DNA of 64,000 nucleotides from positions 3,603,646-3,667,645 of the forward strand of contig NC_012489.1 of assembly GCF_000010305.1 (NCBI RefSeq), written 5' to 3'. The stretch is from Gemmatimonas aurantiaca T-27 (GTDB taxonomy: Bacteria; Gemmatimonadota; Gemmatimonadetes; Gemmatimonadales; Gemmatimonadaceae). Shown piece by piece: positions 54,087-61,457 of this stretch. Below the pieces are notes generated by a model, which saw only the letters and a list, made by a program, of their open reading frames with translations, had not been told where the DNA came from and ran no database searches. A program made the position numbers and the translations under genes. Each line of letters opens with the position of its first letter. Positions within the stretch are counted from its first letter, which is position 1.

Positions 54087-56186
54087 ATGGGACTCGGCTT
54101 TCTCGTTCCGGCATTCCTGGCCGCACTCGCTGCGCTGGCTGTGCCCATTCTGCTGCACCTGCGACATCGCGACCGCGACCGCCCCCTGCGGTTTCCGTCA
54201 CTGATGTTCCTGGAGCAATTGCCTATCCGTACGGAAAGCCGGCAGCGCATCACCGACTGGCCGATGCTGCTGCTGCGGTTGCTCGCACTGGCACTGCTGG
54301 TGTTCGCTTTCGCGCGCCCGGTGCTCAAGGACCAGCGGGTGGTGGGCGCCGACAATCGCACCAAGGCGGTGGTGATTCTGCTCGACCGGTCGATGAGCAT
54401 GGGGTACACCGGTGTGTGGCCGCGCGCCCTCGATTCAGCCCGGGCGGTCATCGATCGGTTGGAAGGCAAGGATCGTGTGGCCCTGGTGGCCTACGACGAT
54501 GCGGCCGAGGTGATGCAGCGCCTGACGGATGACCGGGCGGCGGTGCGCGGCAGCCTGGGTGCGGTGCAGCCGATGCGCAGAGGCACCCGTCTCGCGCCCG
54601 CACTGCGTACTGCTCGGCAGTTGCTGCTCGATGCGCCGTTTGCCGCGGCGGAAGTGATCGTGATCTCCGACCTGCAGCGAGCCAGTGCCTCAGGCATTGC
54701 GGGGGTGGAGTTTCCCTCCGGCGTGCAGGTGCGTGGCATCGGCGTGGGTGGCGAGACGTGGGTGAACAGCACCGTGCGCTCGCTCGATGCACGCCGCGTG
54801 CGCGAAGGCGATCGCACCTTGCTGGCCGTGAAGGCTCGGGTGCAGAACCACGCGCTGCCCGCCGCGCGGCAGGTGACGGCCTCACTGACCGTCAATGGAC
54901 GTGAGGCCACCACGGCATCGACGTCCCTGACCCGTGACGGCGAAACGGTGATCACGTTCACGCCGGTGCCTGCGCCCGACGGAGCCGTGGCCATACGAGT
55001 GGCGCTGCCGCCCGATTCGCTGGTAGCAGACGACACCCTGGTGGCGGTGGTACCACGCGATGATCTGTTGCGTGTGGCGCTGGTGGCGCCGTCGGACATG
55101 AGTGCATCGGAAACACTGTACCTGCAGCAGGCACTCGGCATCGGTCGCGCGCCGCAGATGCAGGTGGAGCGGCTGACCAGCGCGCCGTCCAATGCGGCGG
55201 CGTTGGCCCGTACCGGTGTCGTGCTGTTCTGGGATGTGGCACCCGATGCACCGGCCGCACTCACGACGTGGGTGAACGACGGTGGTGGCATCGTGCTGGC
55301 AGCGGGTCGTCGGCTCGCCGCGCGGCGTTCGGCGCTTCCGGCGTATGCTGGTATCAGCTTCAGTGGTCTGGCGGATCGGGTAAGCGATCGTGGTGGCACC
55401 CTGCGTGATGTGCGCGCCGAACACGCCCTGTTTGCGCCTTTCCGTGAAGCCAAGGATGCGCTCACAGCGGTGCGCGCCTGGCGTTATCCGCGCGGTGATG
55501 CGGTGCCCACGGCCGACATTCTGGCCCGGTTCGATGATGGTGTACCCGCGGTGCTCGAACAGCGCATCGGCAATGGCCGCGCTTTGACACTCACGGTGCC
55601 GCTGGACAATCAGTACGGTGACTTCCCGCTGCAGCCCGCCTACCTGCCTTTTGTGCGGCAGTTGGTGCTGCACACCTCGGGACGTGATGCCACGCCGCTG
55701 TGGCTGAGCACCGGCGAGAGTTGGTCACTACCCACCACACTGACCAATCCGGTAGTGACCGGTCCCACCGGTGCACTCACCCGTCCCCAGGCCGATTCGG
55801 CCGGCGCCGCCGTGGCCCTGCCTGACGCGGGACTGTACACGGCGTATGCGGAACGAGCGTCGGGCGAGCCCGGCGCGGTGCAGGCCGTCAATGTGCCGCC
55901 CAGTGAGTCGGAACTGACCCCGATGGACACCACCGAGCTGCTGCTCGGCGTGCGTACCACGTCCACAGCACAGTCTGCTGCGTCGGCTAACGCCGATGCA
56001 CCAATGACCGTCGAAGAGATGGAACGCCGCCAGAATCCCTGGCGGGTACTGCTCATTGTCGCCGCACTGTTGTTGCTCGCCGAAACGATTCTTGGGACAC
56101 GTGGCCGCCGAGGCATGGCGCGCCGTGTGGTTCCTGGCACAACGTCAAACAGATCGGCCGGCGGATCCACACCGGCTGGTCCGTGA
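54087..56186 (+). CDS. BatA-like membrane vWA protein
   Basis: A 699-residue protein. The N terminus is the BatA/aerotolerance-type signature: GFLVPAFLAALAALAVPILL and HLRHRDRDRPLRFPSLMFLE, then a second helix (LLLRLLALALLVFAFARPVL). A vWA domain with an intact metal motif (LLDRSMSMGYTG) and VIVISDLQRAS follows. The middle is Ig-like plus an amidotransferase-like segment (TWVNDGGGIVLAAGRRLAAR). One C-terminal helix (WRVLLIVAALLLLAETILG) anchors the other end. It is a likely MoxR/DUF58 client at the inner membrane. Its short Thr/Ser/Gly tail ends 34 bases before the DUF4175 gene. Confidence 0.9.
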   Translation: MGLGFLVPAFLAALAALAVPILLHLRHRDRDRPLRFPSLMFLEQLPIRTESRQRITDWPMLLLRLLALALLVFAFARPVLKDQRVVGADNRTKAVVILLDRSMSMGYTGVWPRALDSARAVIDRLEGKDRVALVAYDDAAEVMQRLTDDRAAVRGSLGAVQPMRRGTRLAPALRTARQLLLDAPFAAAEVIVISDLQRASASGIAGVEFPSGVQVRGIGVGGETWVNSTVRSLDARRVREGDRTLLAVKARVQNHALPAARQVTASLTVNGREATTASTSLTRDGETVITFTPVPAPDGAVAIRVALPPDSLVADDTLVAVVPRDDLLRVALVAPSDMSASETLYLQQALGIGRAPQMQVERLTSAPSNAAALARTGVVLFWDVAPDAPAALTTWVNDGGGIVLAAGRRLAARRSALPAYAGISFSGLADRVSDRGGTLRDVRAEHALFAPFREAKDALTAVRAWRYPRGDAVPTADILARFDDGVPAVLEQRIGNGRALTLTVPLDNQYGDFPLQPAYLPFVRQLVLHTSGRDATPLWLSTGESWSLPTTLTNPVVTGPTGALTRPQADSAGAAVALPDAGLYTAYAERASGEPGAVQAVNVPPSESELTPMDTTELLLGVRTTSTAQSAASANADAPMTVEEMERRQNPWRVLLIVAALLLLAETILGTRGRRGMARRVVPGTTSNRSAGGSTPAGP

Positions 56187-56220
56187 TGTCCACGGGTTCG
56201 CCCCAGTTGAAGGAGCCACG

Positions 56221-59200
56221 ATGAGTCCCGACCGTCAGTTGCTCACCGCACTCGGCACGCTGCGTCGCCAATGGCGTCAGCGCGTGCTGCTGGAATCCGT
56301 GGTCTGGATCGCGACGGCCATCGTGCTGGCGGTGTTGGCCACGTGGGCCATCACCACATGGCTTGGCGGTGATGGACGTGCACTCTGGACCGCGCGACTG
56401 GTGGGGTATGGGCTCATCGTCGTGGCGATCGTGCGCGGGCTGATCATCCCGTTGATGCGCCGGGCCAGCGACGAACGGTTTGCGTTGTACGTGGAGGAAC
56501 GTGCGCCGGCCTTGCGTCAGACGCTGCTGGCGGCCGTGCAGGAAGCCCATGTGCCCGAAAGTCAGCGCATGTCGCAGTCCCTGTCGGCCCGCGTGATGTC
56601 GCGTGCCGCGTCGGCGATTGCACCGCTGCACCGTGGGGCGTCGCTCGAGCGTGAGCGCATGACGCGTGCCGGCCAGGCGATCGGCGTGGTGACGGCCGTA
56701 GCCGCGGTGGCGCTCTACTTCGGCCCGCAGTCCGTACGCGACGGGGCGCGTCTGCTGTTTGTGCCGTTTGGTACCGCGCAGGCGGCAACGCCCGAGCGGC
56801 GCGTGGCCGTGGAACCGGGATCGGTGGCAGTGCCGCGTGGCGGTGCCATCGAAGTGCGCGCGGAGCTGGTCGGCTTTGCGGCCAGCGGCGCGGAGATCGT
56901 GTTCCGTACCGACAGCGGCGGCGCGACGGGTGGAGAGTGGCAACGGTTGCCTATGGCGCCTGACGCCGATACGTCGCAGTTCCGGTCGCGTCTATTCGAT
57001 ATTGTCACGCCCACCGAGTACTACGTAGAGAGCGCTGATGTGCGCTCGCCGGTGTATCGGCTCACGGTGAACAACCTGCCGGCGGTCTCGCAGGTCTCGC
57101 TCGACCTCAAGTTCCCGGCCTACAGTGGCCTGCCCACCGAACATGTCGATGACGGCGGTGATGTGGCGGCCGTGGTCGGTACCACCGTCACGGTGCACGC
57201 CAAAGTCACGCGTGCCGTGAAGGGTGGTGCGCTGCGCTTCGACGACGGCACCACCGTCGCGCTCACGCCCGACAGTGACACCACCGTGAGCGGCAGCTTC
57301 CGCGTGACACGCAGCGGGTTCTATCACGTGGACCTGGTCGCGCCCGACGGACAAACGGTGGCCGGTTCGGTGGAATATGTCGTGGACGCCATTCCGGACC
57401 GTGCGCCGATGGTGCGCATCGAAGATCCGGGGCGTGACACGAAGGTATCGAACACCGATGAAGTGACCGTGGCCGTGCGCGCGTCCGACGATCTGGGTGT
57501 GGTATCGATGGAACTGCGCTACCGCGTGAACGGTGGCCCCGAGCAAGCGAAGAAGATCACCGACAGCACCGCGCGTCGTCCGCGCGATGCCCAGGGGGCA
57601 CACACGTTGTTCCTCGAGGAGATGTCGCTGCAGCCGGGCGATCTGGTGGCGTATCACGCGGTCGCCAAGGATGGCGGCGGCCACGAGGGCACCAGTGACG
57701 TGTACTTCCTCGAAGTGCGTCCGTTTGGCAAGGACTATCGGCAGTCCGACGATCGTCAGCAGGGTGGTGGCGGAGGCGGTGGCGGCGGACAGCAGGATTC
57801 GCCGGACGGATTCATGGCCCGCCAGAAGGAGATCGTGTCGGCCACGTTCAACTGGATGCGCGACAGTGCGACGAGCACGGACAAGAAGCGTCGCGAAGAT
57901 ATGGCAACGCTTGCCATTGCCGAGGGGCGCCTGCGCACGGATGTGTCGGAGCTGGTGAAGCGTCTGACCGAACGTGGCGTGGCGAAGGGCGACACGAACT
58001 TCTTCAAGATCCGTGCGGAGCTGCAGCAGGCCACGGTGGAGTTGCAGGCGGCCGAAGAACAGTTGGGGCGCGCCCGGGGTGGTGATGCGATGCCCCCGGA
58101 GCAGCGTGCCCTGCAGCGTCTGCAGCGTGCGGAAGCGATCTACCGCGACGTGCAGGTGCAGATGGGTGGTGGCGGAGGGGGTGGCGGCGGTGGTGGTGGT
58201 GGCGGACAGCAGCGCGCCGAGGACCTCGCAGACCTGTTCGAACTGCAGACCGACAAGCAGCGCAATCAGTACGAGACGGTGCAGCAGGGACGGCCCGAGA
58301 GCGCACCGCAGCAGGAAGTGGATGAAACGCTGGAGCGGCTCAAGCAGATGGCGCAGCGTCAGCAACAGGAAAACGAGCGTATGCAGCGCATGGCCGATCA
58401 GATGCGTCAGCGGATGGCGCAGGAGAGCGGCGGTGCGAGTGGATCCAGCGGCGGCTCGGCGGGTGCGTCCGGTTCTGCCGGAGCACAGGGCGCGGCGGGG
58501 CAGAACAACAACCGTCCCAACGGTGGCAACACGAACAGCGGAGCGCAGCGTGAGCTGGCGCGCCAGGCGGAAGAAGAAGCACGGCGCCTGGAGCGGCTGT
58601 CGCGTGAACAGAACAATCCCGAACTCGCGAACGCCGCACAGCAACTGCAGCAGGCGGCCGACGCGATGCGTCGCGCGGCCAGCGGATCGAACGCCCAGGG
58701 CAGCGCGGCGCTCGAAGAGCTGACGCGTGCCGCGCGTGGTCTCGAAGGGGCACGGTCGGCGGAGTCCTCGCGTGGTGTGCAGCAGTTGGCTGAACGCGCG
58801 CAGGATCTCGAAGCGCGTCAGCGCGAGATCTCGCAGGGTGTGAAGGCCATCCAGGGCCAGCAGGCCTCACCGCAGCAGCGCGCCGAACAGTTGCGGCAGA
58901 TCTCGCAGCAGAAGGACGAGCTCAATCGTGACGTGCGCCGGCTGGAATCCGATGCGGATCGTTTGGCGCGGGATTCACGTCGTGATCAGCCCAAGGCAGC
59001 GGGCAAGGTGGCCGAGGCGGCGGAGACGATCCGTGATACCCGTCTGGCGGACAAGATCGAGTTCTCGAAGCAGGTCGCACGCGGTGGCTCGGAAGAGTAC
59101 GCGTCGGCGTTCGAGGCGCAGATCGCCGACAACCTGCGTGATGTGAGCGAGCAACTGCGGGCCGCGTCGGGTTCGCTGCAGGGCGAATCGGCTGCGCGTC

Positions 59201-60012
59201 AGCAGGAACGCACACTGGAGGCCACGCGGGATCTGGTGCGCGGGCTGGAGTCGCTGCGCGAGCGGATCGCCGACCGGCAGGGGCAGCAAGGCCAGCAAGG
59301 CCAGCAAGGCCAGCAAGGCCAGCAAGGCCAGCAAGGCCAGCAAGGCCAGCAAGGCCAGCAAGGCCAGCAGGGCCAGCAGGGCCAGCAAGGCCAGCAGGGC
59401 CAGCAGGGCCAGCAGGGCCAGCAGGGCCAGCAGGGCCAGCAGGGCCAGCAGGGCCAGCAGGGCCAGCAGGGCCAGCAGGGACAGCAGGGACAGCAGGGAC
59501 AGCAGGGACAGCAGGGACAGCAGGGACAGCAGGGACAGCAGGGACAGCAGGGCGGTGGTGCGCCGAATGGCTCGAACAGTGGTGCACCGCGCATGGGTGG
59601 CTCGCCGCGCTCGCAGGTGGGTGAGATGGCGCCTGGCGGATCACCGATGAGTGGTCAGATGGCAGGAGACGCCACGCAGTTCGCGCGGGAGTTCCGTCTG
59701 CGTCGTGAAAACGCGGAGGGACTGCGGCGCGAAGCAGCGCAGCAGGGGATCGACACACGAGATCTGGATCGAGCGATCCAGGGGCTGCGCCAGCTCGAGA
59801 ACAGTCGCGCGTTTGGTGACCCGAAGGGGCTCGAGGCGCTGCAGACGGCGATGCTGGAGCGACTCAAGGATTTCGAATTCGCGGCATTGCGGGCGGCGGG
59901 CCTGGGAAGCGACGGCCGACCGGCGGCAGGGGCACGGGCAGCGGTACCGGGGGAGTACCGGGCGTTGGTGGAGGAGTACTACCGGTCGTTGGCCAGGAGA
60001 GGCGGGAAGTAG
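56221..60012 (+). CDS. DUF4175 giant membrane protein with (Gly-Gln-Gln)30 tract
   Basis: A 1263-residue protein. The start at ATG 56221 is supported by AGGAG five bases upstream. Three N-terminal helices (about 22-40, 58-76, 155-172) are followed by a large extracytoplasmic Ig-like/beta region, then a long Gln/Glu/Arg-rich coiled coil (about 520-1000) that includes two poly-Gly stretches (9 and 14 Gly) near residues 515-525 and 648-662. Residues 1021-1110 are 30 uninterrupted Gly-Gln-Gln units. The C-terminal domain (EFRLRRENAEGLRREAAQQG ... PGEYRALVEEYYRSLARRGG) is typical of DUF4175 proteins. Function unknown; it is the last gene of the MoxR/vWA cluster and probably its envelope-spanning component. 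Confidence 0.88.
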   Translation: MSPDRQLLTALGTLRRQWRQRVLLESVVWIATAIVLAVLATWAITTWLGGDGRALWTARLVGYGLIVVAIVRGLIIPLMRRASDERFALYVEERAPALRQTLLAAVQEAHVPESQRMSQSLSARVMSRAASAIAPLHRGASLERERMTRAGQAIGVVTAVAAVALYFGPQSVRDGARLLFVPFGTAQAATPERRVAVEPGSVAVPRGGAIEVRAELVGFAASGAEIVFRTDSGGATGGEWQRLPMAPDADTSQFRSRLFDIVTPTEYYVESADVRSPVYRLTVNNLPAVSQVSLDLKFPAYSGLPTEHVDDGGDVAAVVGTTVTVHAKVTRAVKGGALRFDDGTTVALTPDSDTTVSGSFRVTRSGFYHVDLVAPDGQTVAGSVEYVVDAIPDRAPMVRIEDPGRDTKVSNTDEVTVAVRASDDLGVVSMELRYRVNGGPEQAKKITDSTARRPRDAQGAHTLFLEEMSLQPGDLVAYHAVAKDGGGHEGTSDVYFLEVRPFGKDYRQSDDRQQGGGGGGGGGQQDSPDGFMARQKEIVSATFNWMRDSATSTDKKRREDMATLAIAEGRLRTDVSELVKRLTERGVAKGDTNFFKIRAELQQATVELQAAEEQLGRARGGDAMPPEQRALQRLQRAEAIYRDVQVQMGGGGGGGGGGGGGGQQRAEDLADLFELQTDKQRNQYETVQQGRPESAPQQEVDETLERLKQMAQRQQQENERMQRMADQMRQRMAQESGGASGSSGGSAGASGSAGAQGAAGQNNNRPNGGNTNSGAQRELARQAEEEARRLERLSREQNNPELANAAQQLQQAADAMRRAASGSNAQGSAALEELTRAARGLEGARSAESSRGVQQLAERAQDLEARQREISQGVKAIQGQQASPQQRAEQLRQISQQKDELNRDVRRLESDADRLARDSRRDQPKAAGKVAEAAETIRDTRLADKIEFSKQVARGGSEEYASAFEAQIADNLRDVSEQLRAASGSLQGESAARQQERTLEATRDLVRGLESLRERIADRQGQQGQQGQQGQQGQQGQQGQQGQQGQQGQQGQQGQQGQQGQQGQQGQQGQQGQQGQQGQQGQQGQQGQQGQQGQQGQQGQQGQQGQQGQQGGGAPNGSNSGAPRMGGSPRSQVGEMAPGGSPMSGQMAGDATQFAREFRLRRENAEGLRREAAQQGIDTRDLDRAIQGLRQLENSRAFGDPKGLEALQTAMLERLKDFEFAALRAAGLGSDGRPAAGARAAVPGEYRALVEEYYRSLARRGGK
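59281..59550 (+). repeat. Thirty-copy 9-bp minisatellite coding (GQQ)30
   Basis: Thirty in-frame 9-bp units. By synonymous type and order: one GGGCAGCAA, eight GGCCAGCAA, two GGCCAGCAG, one GGCCAGCAA, ten GGCCAGCAG and eight GGACAGCAG. The amino acids never change; variants sit in blocks. This is a typical slippage-prone tract. Confidence 0.97.
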
Positions 60013-60027
60013 CTGCGGGGGCTGGAC

Positions 60028-60056
60028 GGAGCTACGGGAGCTGGACCGACGGGAAA
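60028..60056 (+). repeat. Left inverted repeat bracketing the four-helix-bundle gene
   Basis: A 29-base sequence opening GGAGCTACGGGAGCTGGAC, 16 bases after the DUF4175 stop. It is the reverse complement of 60511-60540 with one mismatch and one 1-base gap. Confidence 0.85.
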
Positions 60057-60071
60057 GAACGGTGACCGGAT

Positions 60072-60446
60072 CTACTGTGTGGTGATGGCGAGTCGTGATT
60101 GAACGGCGCGCAGCAACCGCTCCAGCATCTGACACACCACCGCGCGTTTTGCCTGGCAGCGGCGCGCGGTGTGCTCGTCGAGCGCTCCCACCGTGCGCGC
60201 GACCCGCAGATGCGCGCCGACTTCGTTGGCCGAGCCAAGAGCGATAGTGAGTCCGCGCGCGAACTGTTGATCGGTGCCAAGCCCCGCGGCTTCCGCAATG
60301 TTGGCCGGGATGGCATCGGCCGCGGCAAGCAATTGCGCACGCAGCCCGGGAGCCTTGCCAACCTTGATGCGTGGCGCTGCGTCATGAATCGCGGCGCAGA
60401 GATCATGCGCGGCAGCGAAGACGCGGAGGTTTCGAAGATCGGCCAT
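60072..60446 (-). CDS. Four-helix-bundle protein (23S rRNA IVP/S23 family)
   Basis: A 124-residue helical protein. It starts MADLRNLRVFAAAHDLCAAI and continues with AQLLAAADAIPANIAEAAGL, RGLTIALGSANEVGAHLRVA and RAVVCQMLERLLRAVQ, four amphipathic helices in the order of the IVP/S23 family. The conserved R/D..S.PxNIAEG-like turn is present as IPANIAEAAG. Members occur inside 23S rRNA intervening sequences and, as here, free in chromosomes; some are accessory to diversity-generating retroelements (Avd). None of those contexts is visible. The gene is enclosed by inverted repeats (60028-60056 and 60511-60540), suggesting that it may move or have been inserted as a unit. Confidence 0.85.
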   Translation of the reverse strand: MADLRNLRVFAAAHDLCAAIHDAAPRIKVGKAPGLRAQLLAAADAIPANIAEAAGLGTDQQFARGLTIALGSANEVGAHLRVARTVGALDEHTARRCQAKRAVVCQMLERLLRAVQSRLAITTQ

Positions 60447-60510
60447 ACACGAGGATGCGTGTACCAGCCGACTGCGCGGTAACCCAATCTACGCGCCCAT
60501 ACCCCCCGTA

Positions 60511-60540
60511 TTTCCCCGTCCGTCCAGCTCCCGTAGCTCC
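60511..60540 (-). repeat. Right inverted repeat bracketing the four-helix-bundle gene
   Basis: A 30-base sequence ending TCCAGCTCCCGTAGCTCC, the reverse complement of the left repeat except for one substitution and one inserted base. Confidence 0.85.
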
Positions 60541-60570
60541 AGCTCCCGTGGCCCCAGCTCCCGTAGTTCC
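60526..60570 (+). repeat. Three-copy 15-bp tandem repeat
   Basis: AGCTCCCGTAGCTCC, AGCTCCCGTGGCCCC and AGCTCCCGTAGTTCC follow each other at exact 15-base spacing. The first copy lies inside the right inverted repeat. Confidence 0.9.
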
Positions 60571-60747
60571 GGCCCACGGTCACTCCCCTTGCCCTTCTCA
60601 GTCATCGTGACGGTGTGTGCCTTCTCCCGCACGAAAACCCGCGAAATCGGCATCAAGTCCAGCGCCTCCGCTCCGATCTTCAACTATGAACGAGCGTGGT
60701 TGCCGCCGATGTCGGTGGGGGCCGCTCGCGCCCGTTATCGCAGTCCG

Positions 60748-61236
60748 ATGCCTCTCGACACCACAACTCGCATGTTGGCCCCGTTCCTCAATCGGTTGAG
60801 CGATGAGGAACTGGATTCCATTCCCTACGGGGTGATTCAATTGGATCCCGAGGGTTTTGTCGTTTCCTACAATCGTGCGGAAGCCGAGAATGCCGGCTAC
60901 TGCCCACGCCCCATTGGTCGACATTTTTTTCGTGAGGTCGCCCCCAGCGCCAACGCCCCGGAGTTTCACGGGCGGTTCCTGCGTGGTGTCGCCGAAGGTC
61001 GACTCGATGAGACCTTCAACTTCACGTACCACTGCGACCTGATGCCGCGGCGTGTGCAGCTACGGTTGTACCTGTCCCCTCAGACCCAGTCCGTTTGGCT
61101 CTTTGTCGCCAAACCGGACGGCACTCCGCTCGACTGGCCCAGTGTGGACCTCACGCCGGTGCTCACCTCCAAGTATGTGCCGCGCTTCACCGGCTTCGCC
61201 GCTCTGAATGCCACCGTGGACGCCCTGCTGGCCTGA
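60748..61236 (+). CDS. Photoactive yellow protein-like PAS protein without the chromophore Cys
   Basis: A 162-residue PAS protein. From residue 18 it follows the photoactive yellow protein fold closely: LDSIPYGVIQLDPEGFVVSY, NRAEAENAG, IGRHFFREVAPSANAPEFHG and a final VWLFVAKPDG strand. In PYP of Halorhodospira halophila the segment VAPCTDSPEF carries Cys69, the p-coumarate attachment site; here the same place is Ser67 (codon AGC at 60946-60948). Tyr42 and Glu46 equivalents are kept (Tyr41, Glu45), Thr50, Arg52 and Met100 are not. So it is probably not a covalent blue-light sensor. The ATG at 60748 is chosen by family length; frame-open starts at 60589 and 60709 exist. A C-terminal 35-residue extension is unique. 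Confidence 0.85.
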   Translation: MPLDTTTRMLAPFLNRLSDEELDSIPYGVIQLDPEGFVVSYNRAEAENAGYCPRPIGRHFFREVAPSANAPEFHGRFLRGVAEGRLDETFNFTYHCDLMPRRVQLRLYLSPQTQSVWLFVAKPDGTPLDWPSVDLTPVLTSKYVPRFTGFAALNATVDALLA

Positions 61237-61273
61237 TAGACAGGCCACAGGTCCCGACCAATGTGCACCACCC

Positions 61274-61310
61274 GATGCGCCAACTGGACGCCCTGTCCGG
61301 TTGGCGCATC
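61274..61310 (+). terminator. Long perfect-type hairpin after the PYP-like gene
   Basis: GATGCGCCAACTGGAC (61274-61289) pairs with GTCCGGTTGGCGCATC (61295-61310): 16 pairs with one T-G wobble, loop GCCCT. It starts 38 bases after the stop. No T tract follows, so terminator or RNA-stability element are both possible. Confidence 0.55.
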
Positions 61311-61457
61311 GAGTCATGTCTGAACATCACCGGACGCATCGTCAGCGGCTCAGACCAATAGCTCTGACCTGGGCGGCACACCGTCACGCGCGTACCACCT
61401 GCGCAACGGGCCCGTCGCGTCGCTCGCGATTTGCCGCGCCAGGCGTAGCATAGGAGC

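Larger units (their letters stand above)
60447..60747. other. Gap between four-helix-bundle and PYP-like genes
   Basis: 301 bases. It contains the right inverted repeat (60511-60540) and a three-copy 15-bp tandem array (60526-60570). The rest, 60571-60747, is an open frame in phase with the PYP-like gene but without family resemblance; no promoter is evident. Confidence 0.5.

Noticed and set aside
56992-58644. 550-codon minus-strand frame opposite the DUF4175 gene
   Set aside because: Leu/His/Arg-rich shadow produced by the Gln-rich coding strand; no recognisable domain.
59281-59550. CRISPR-like array
   Set aside because: Nine-base direct units without spacers, in frame inside a gene; it is a coding minisatellite.
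59199-59594. Minus-strand frame encoding a CCPCWP-type repeat protein
   Set aside because: This is only the reverse reading of the (GQQ)30 minisatellite; no start signal or family.
60589-60747. 53-codon N-terminal extension of the PYP-like protein
   Set aside because: Starts within the repeat-containing gap, no Shine-Dalgarno, and exceeds the normal PYP N-terminal cap length; kept only as an alternative start.
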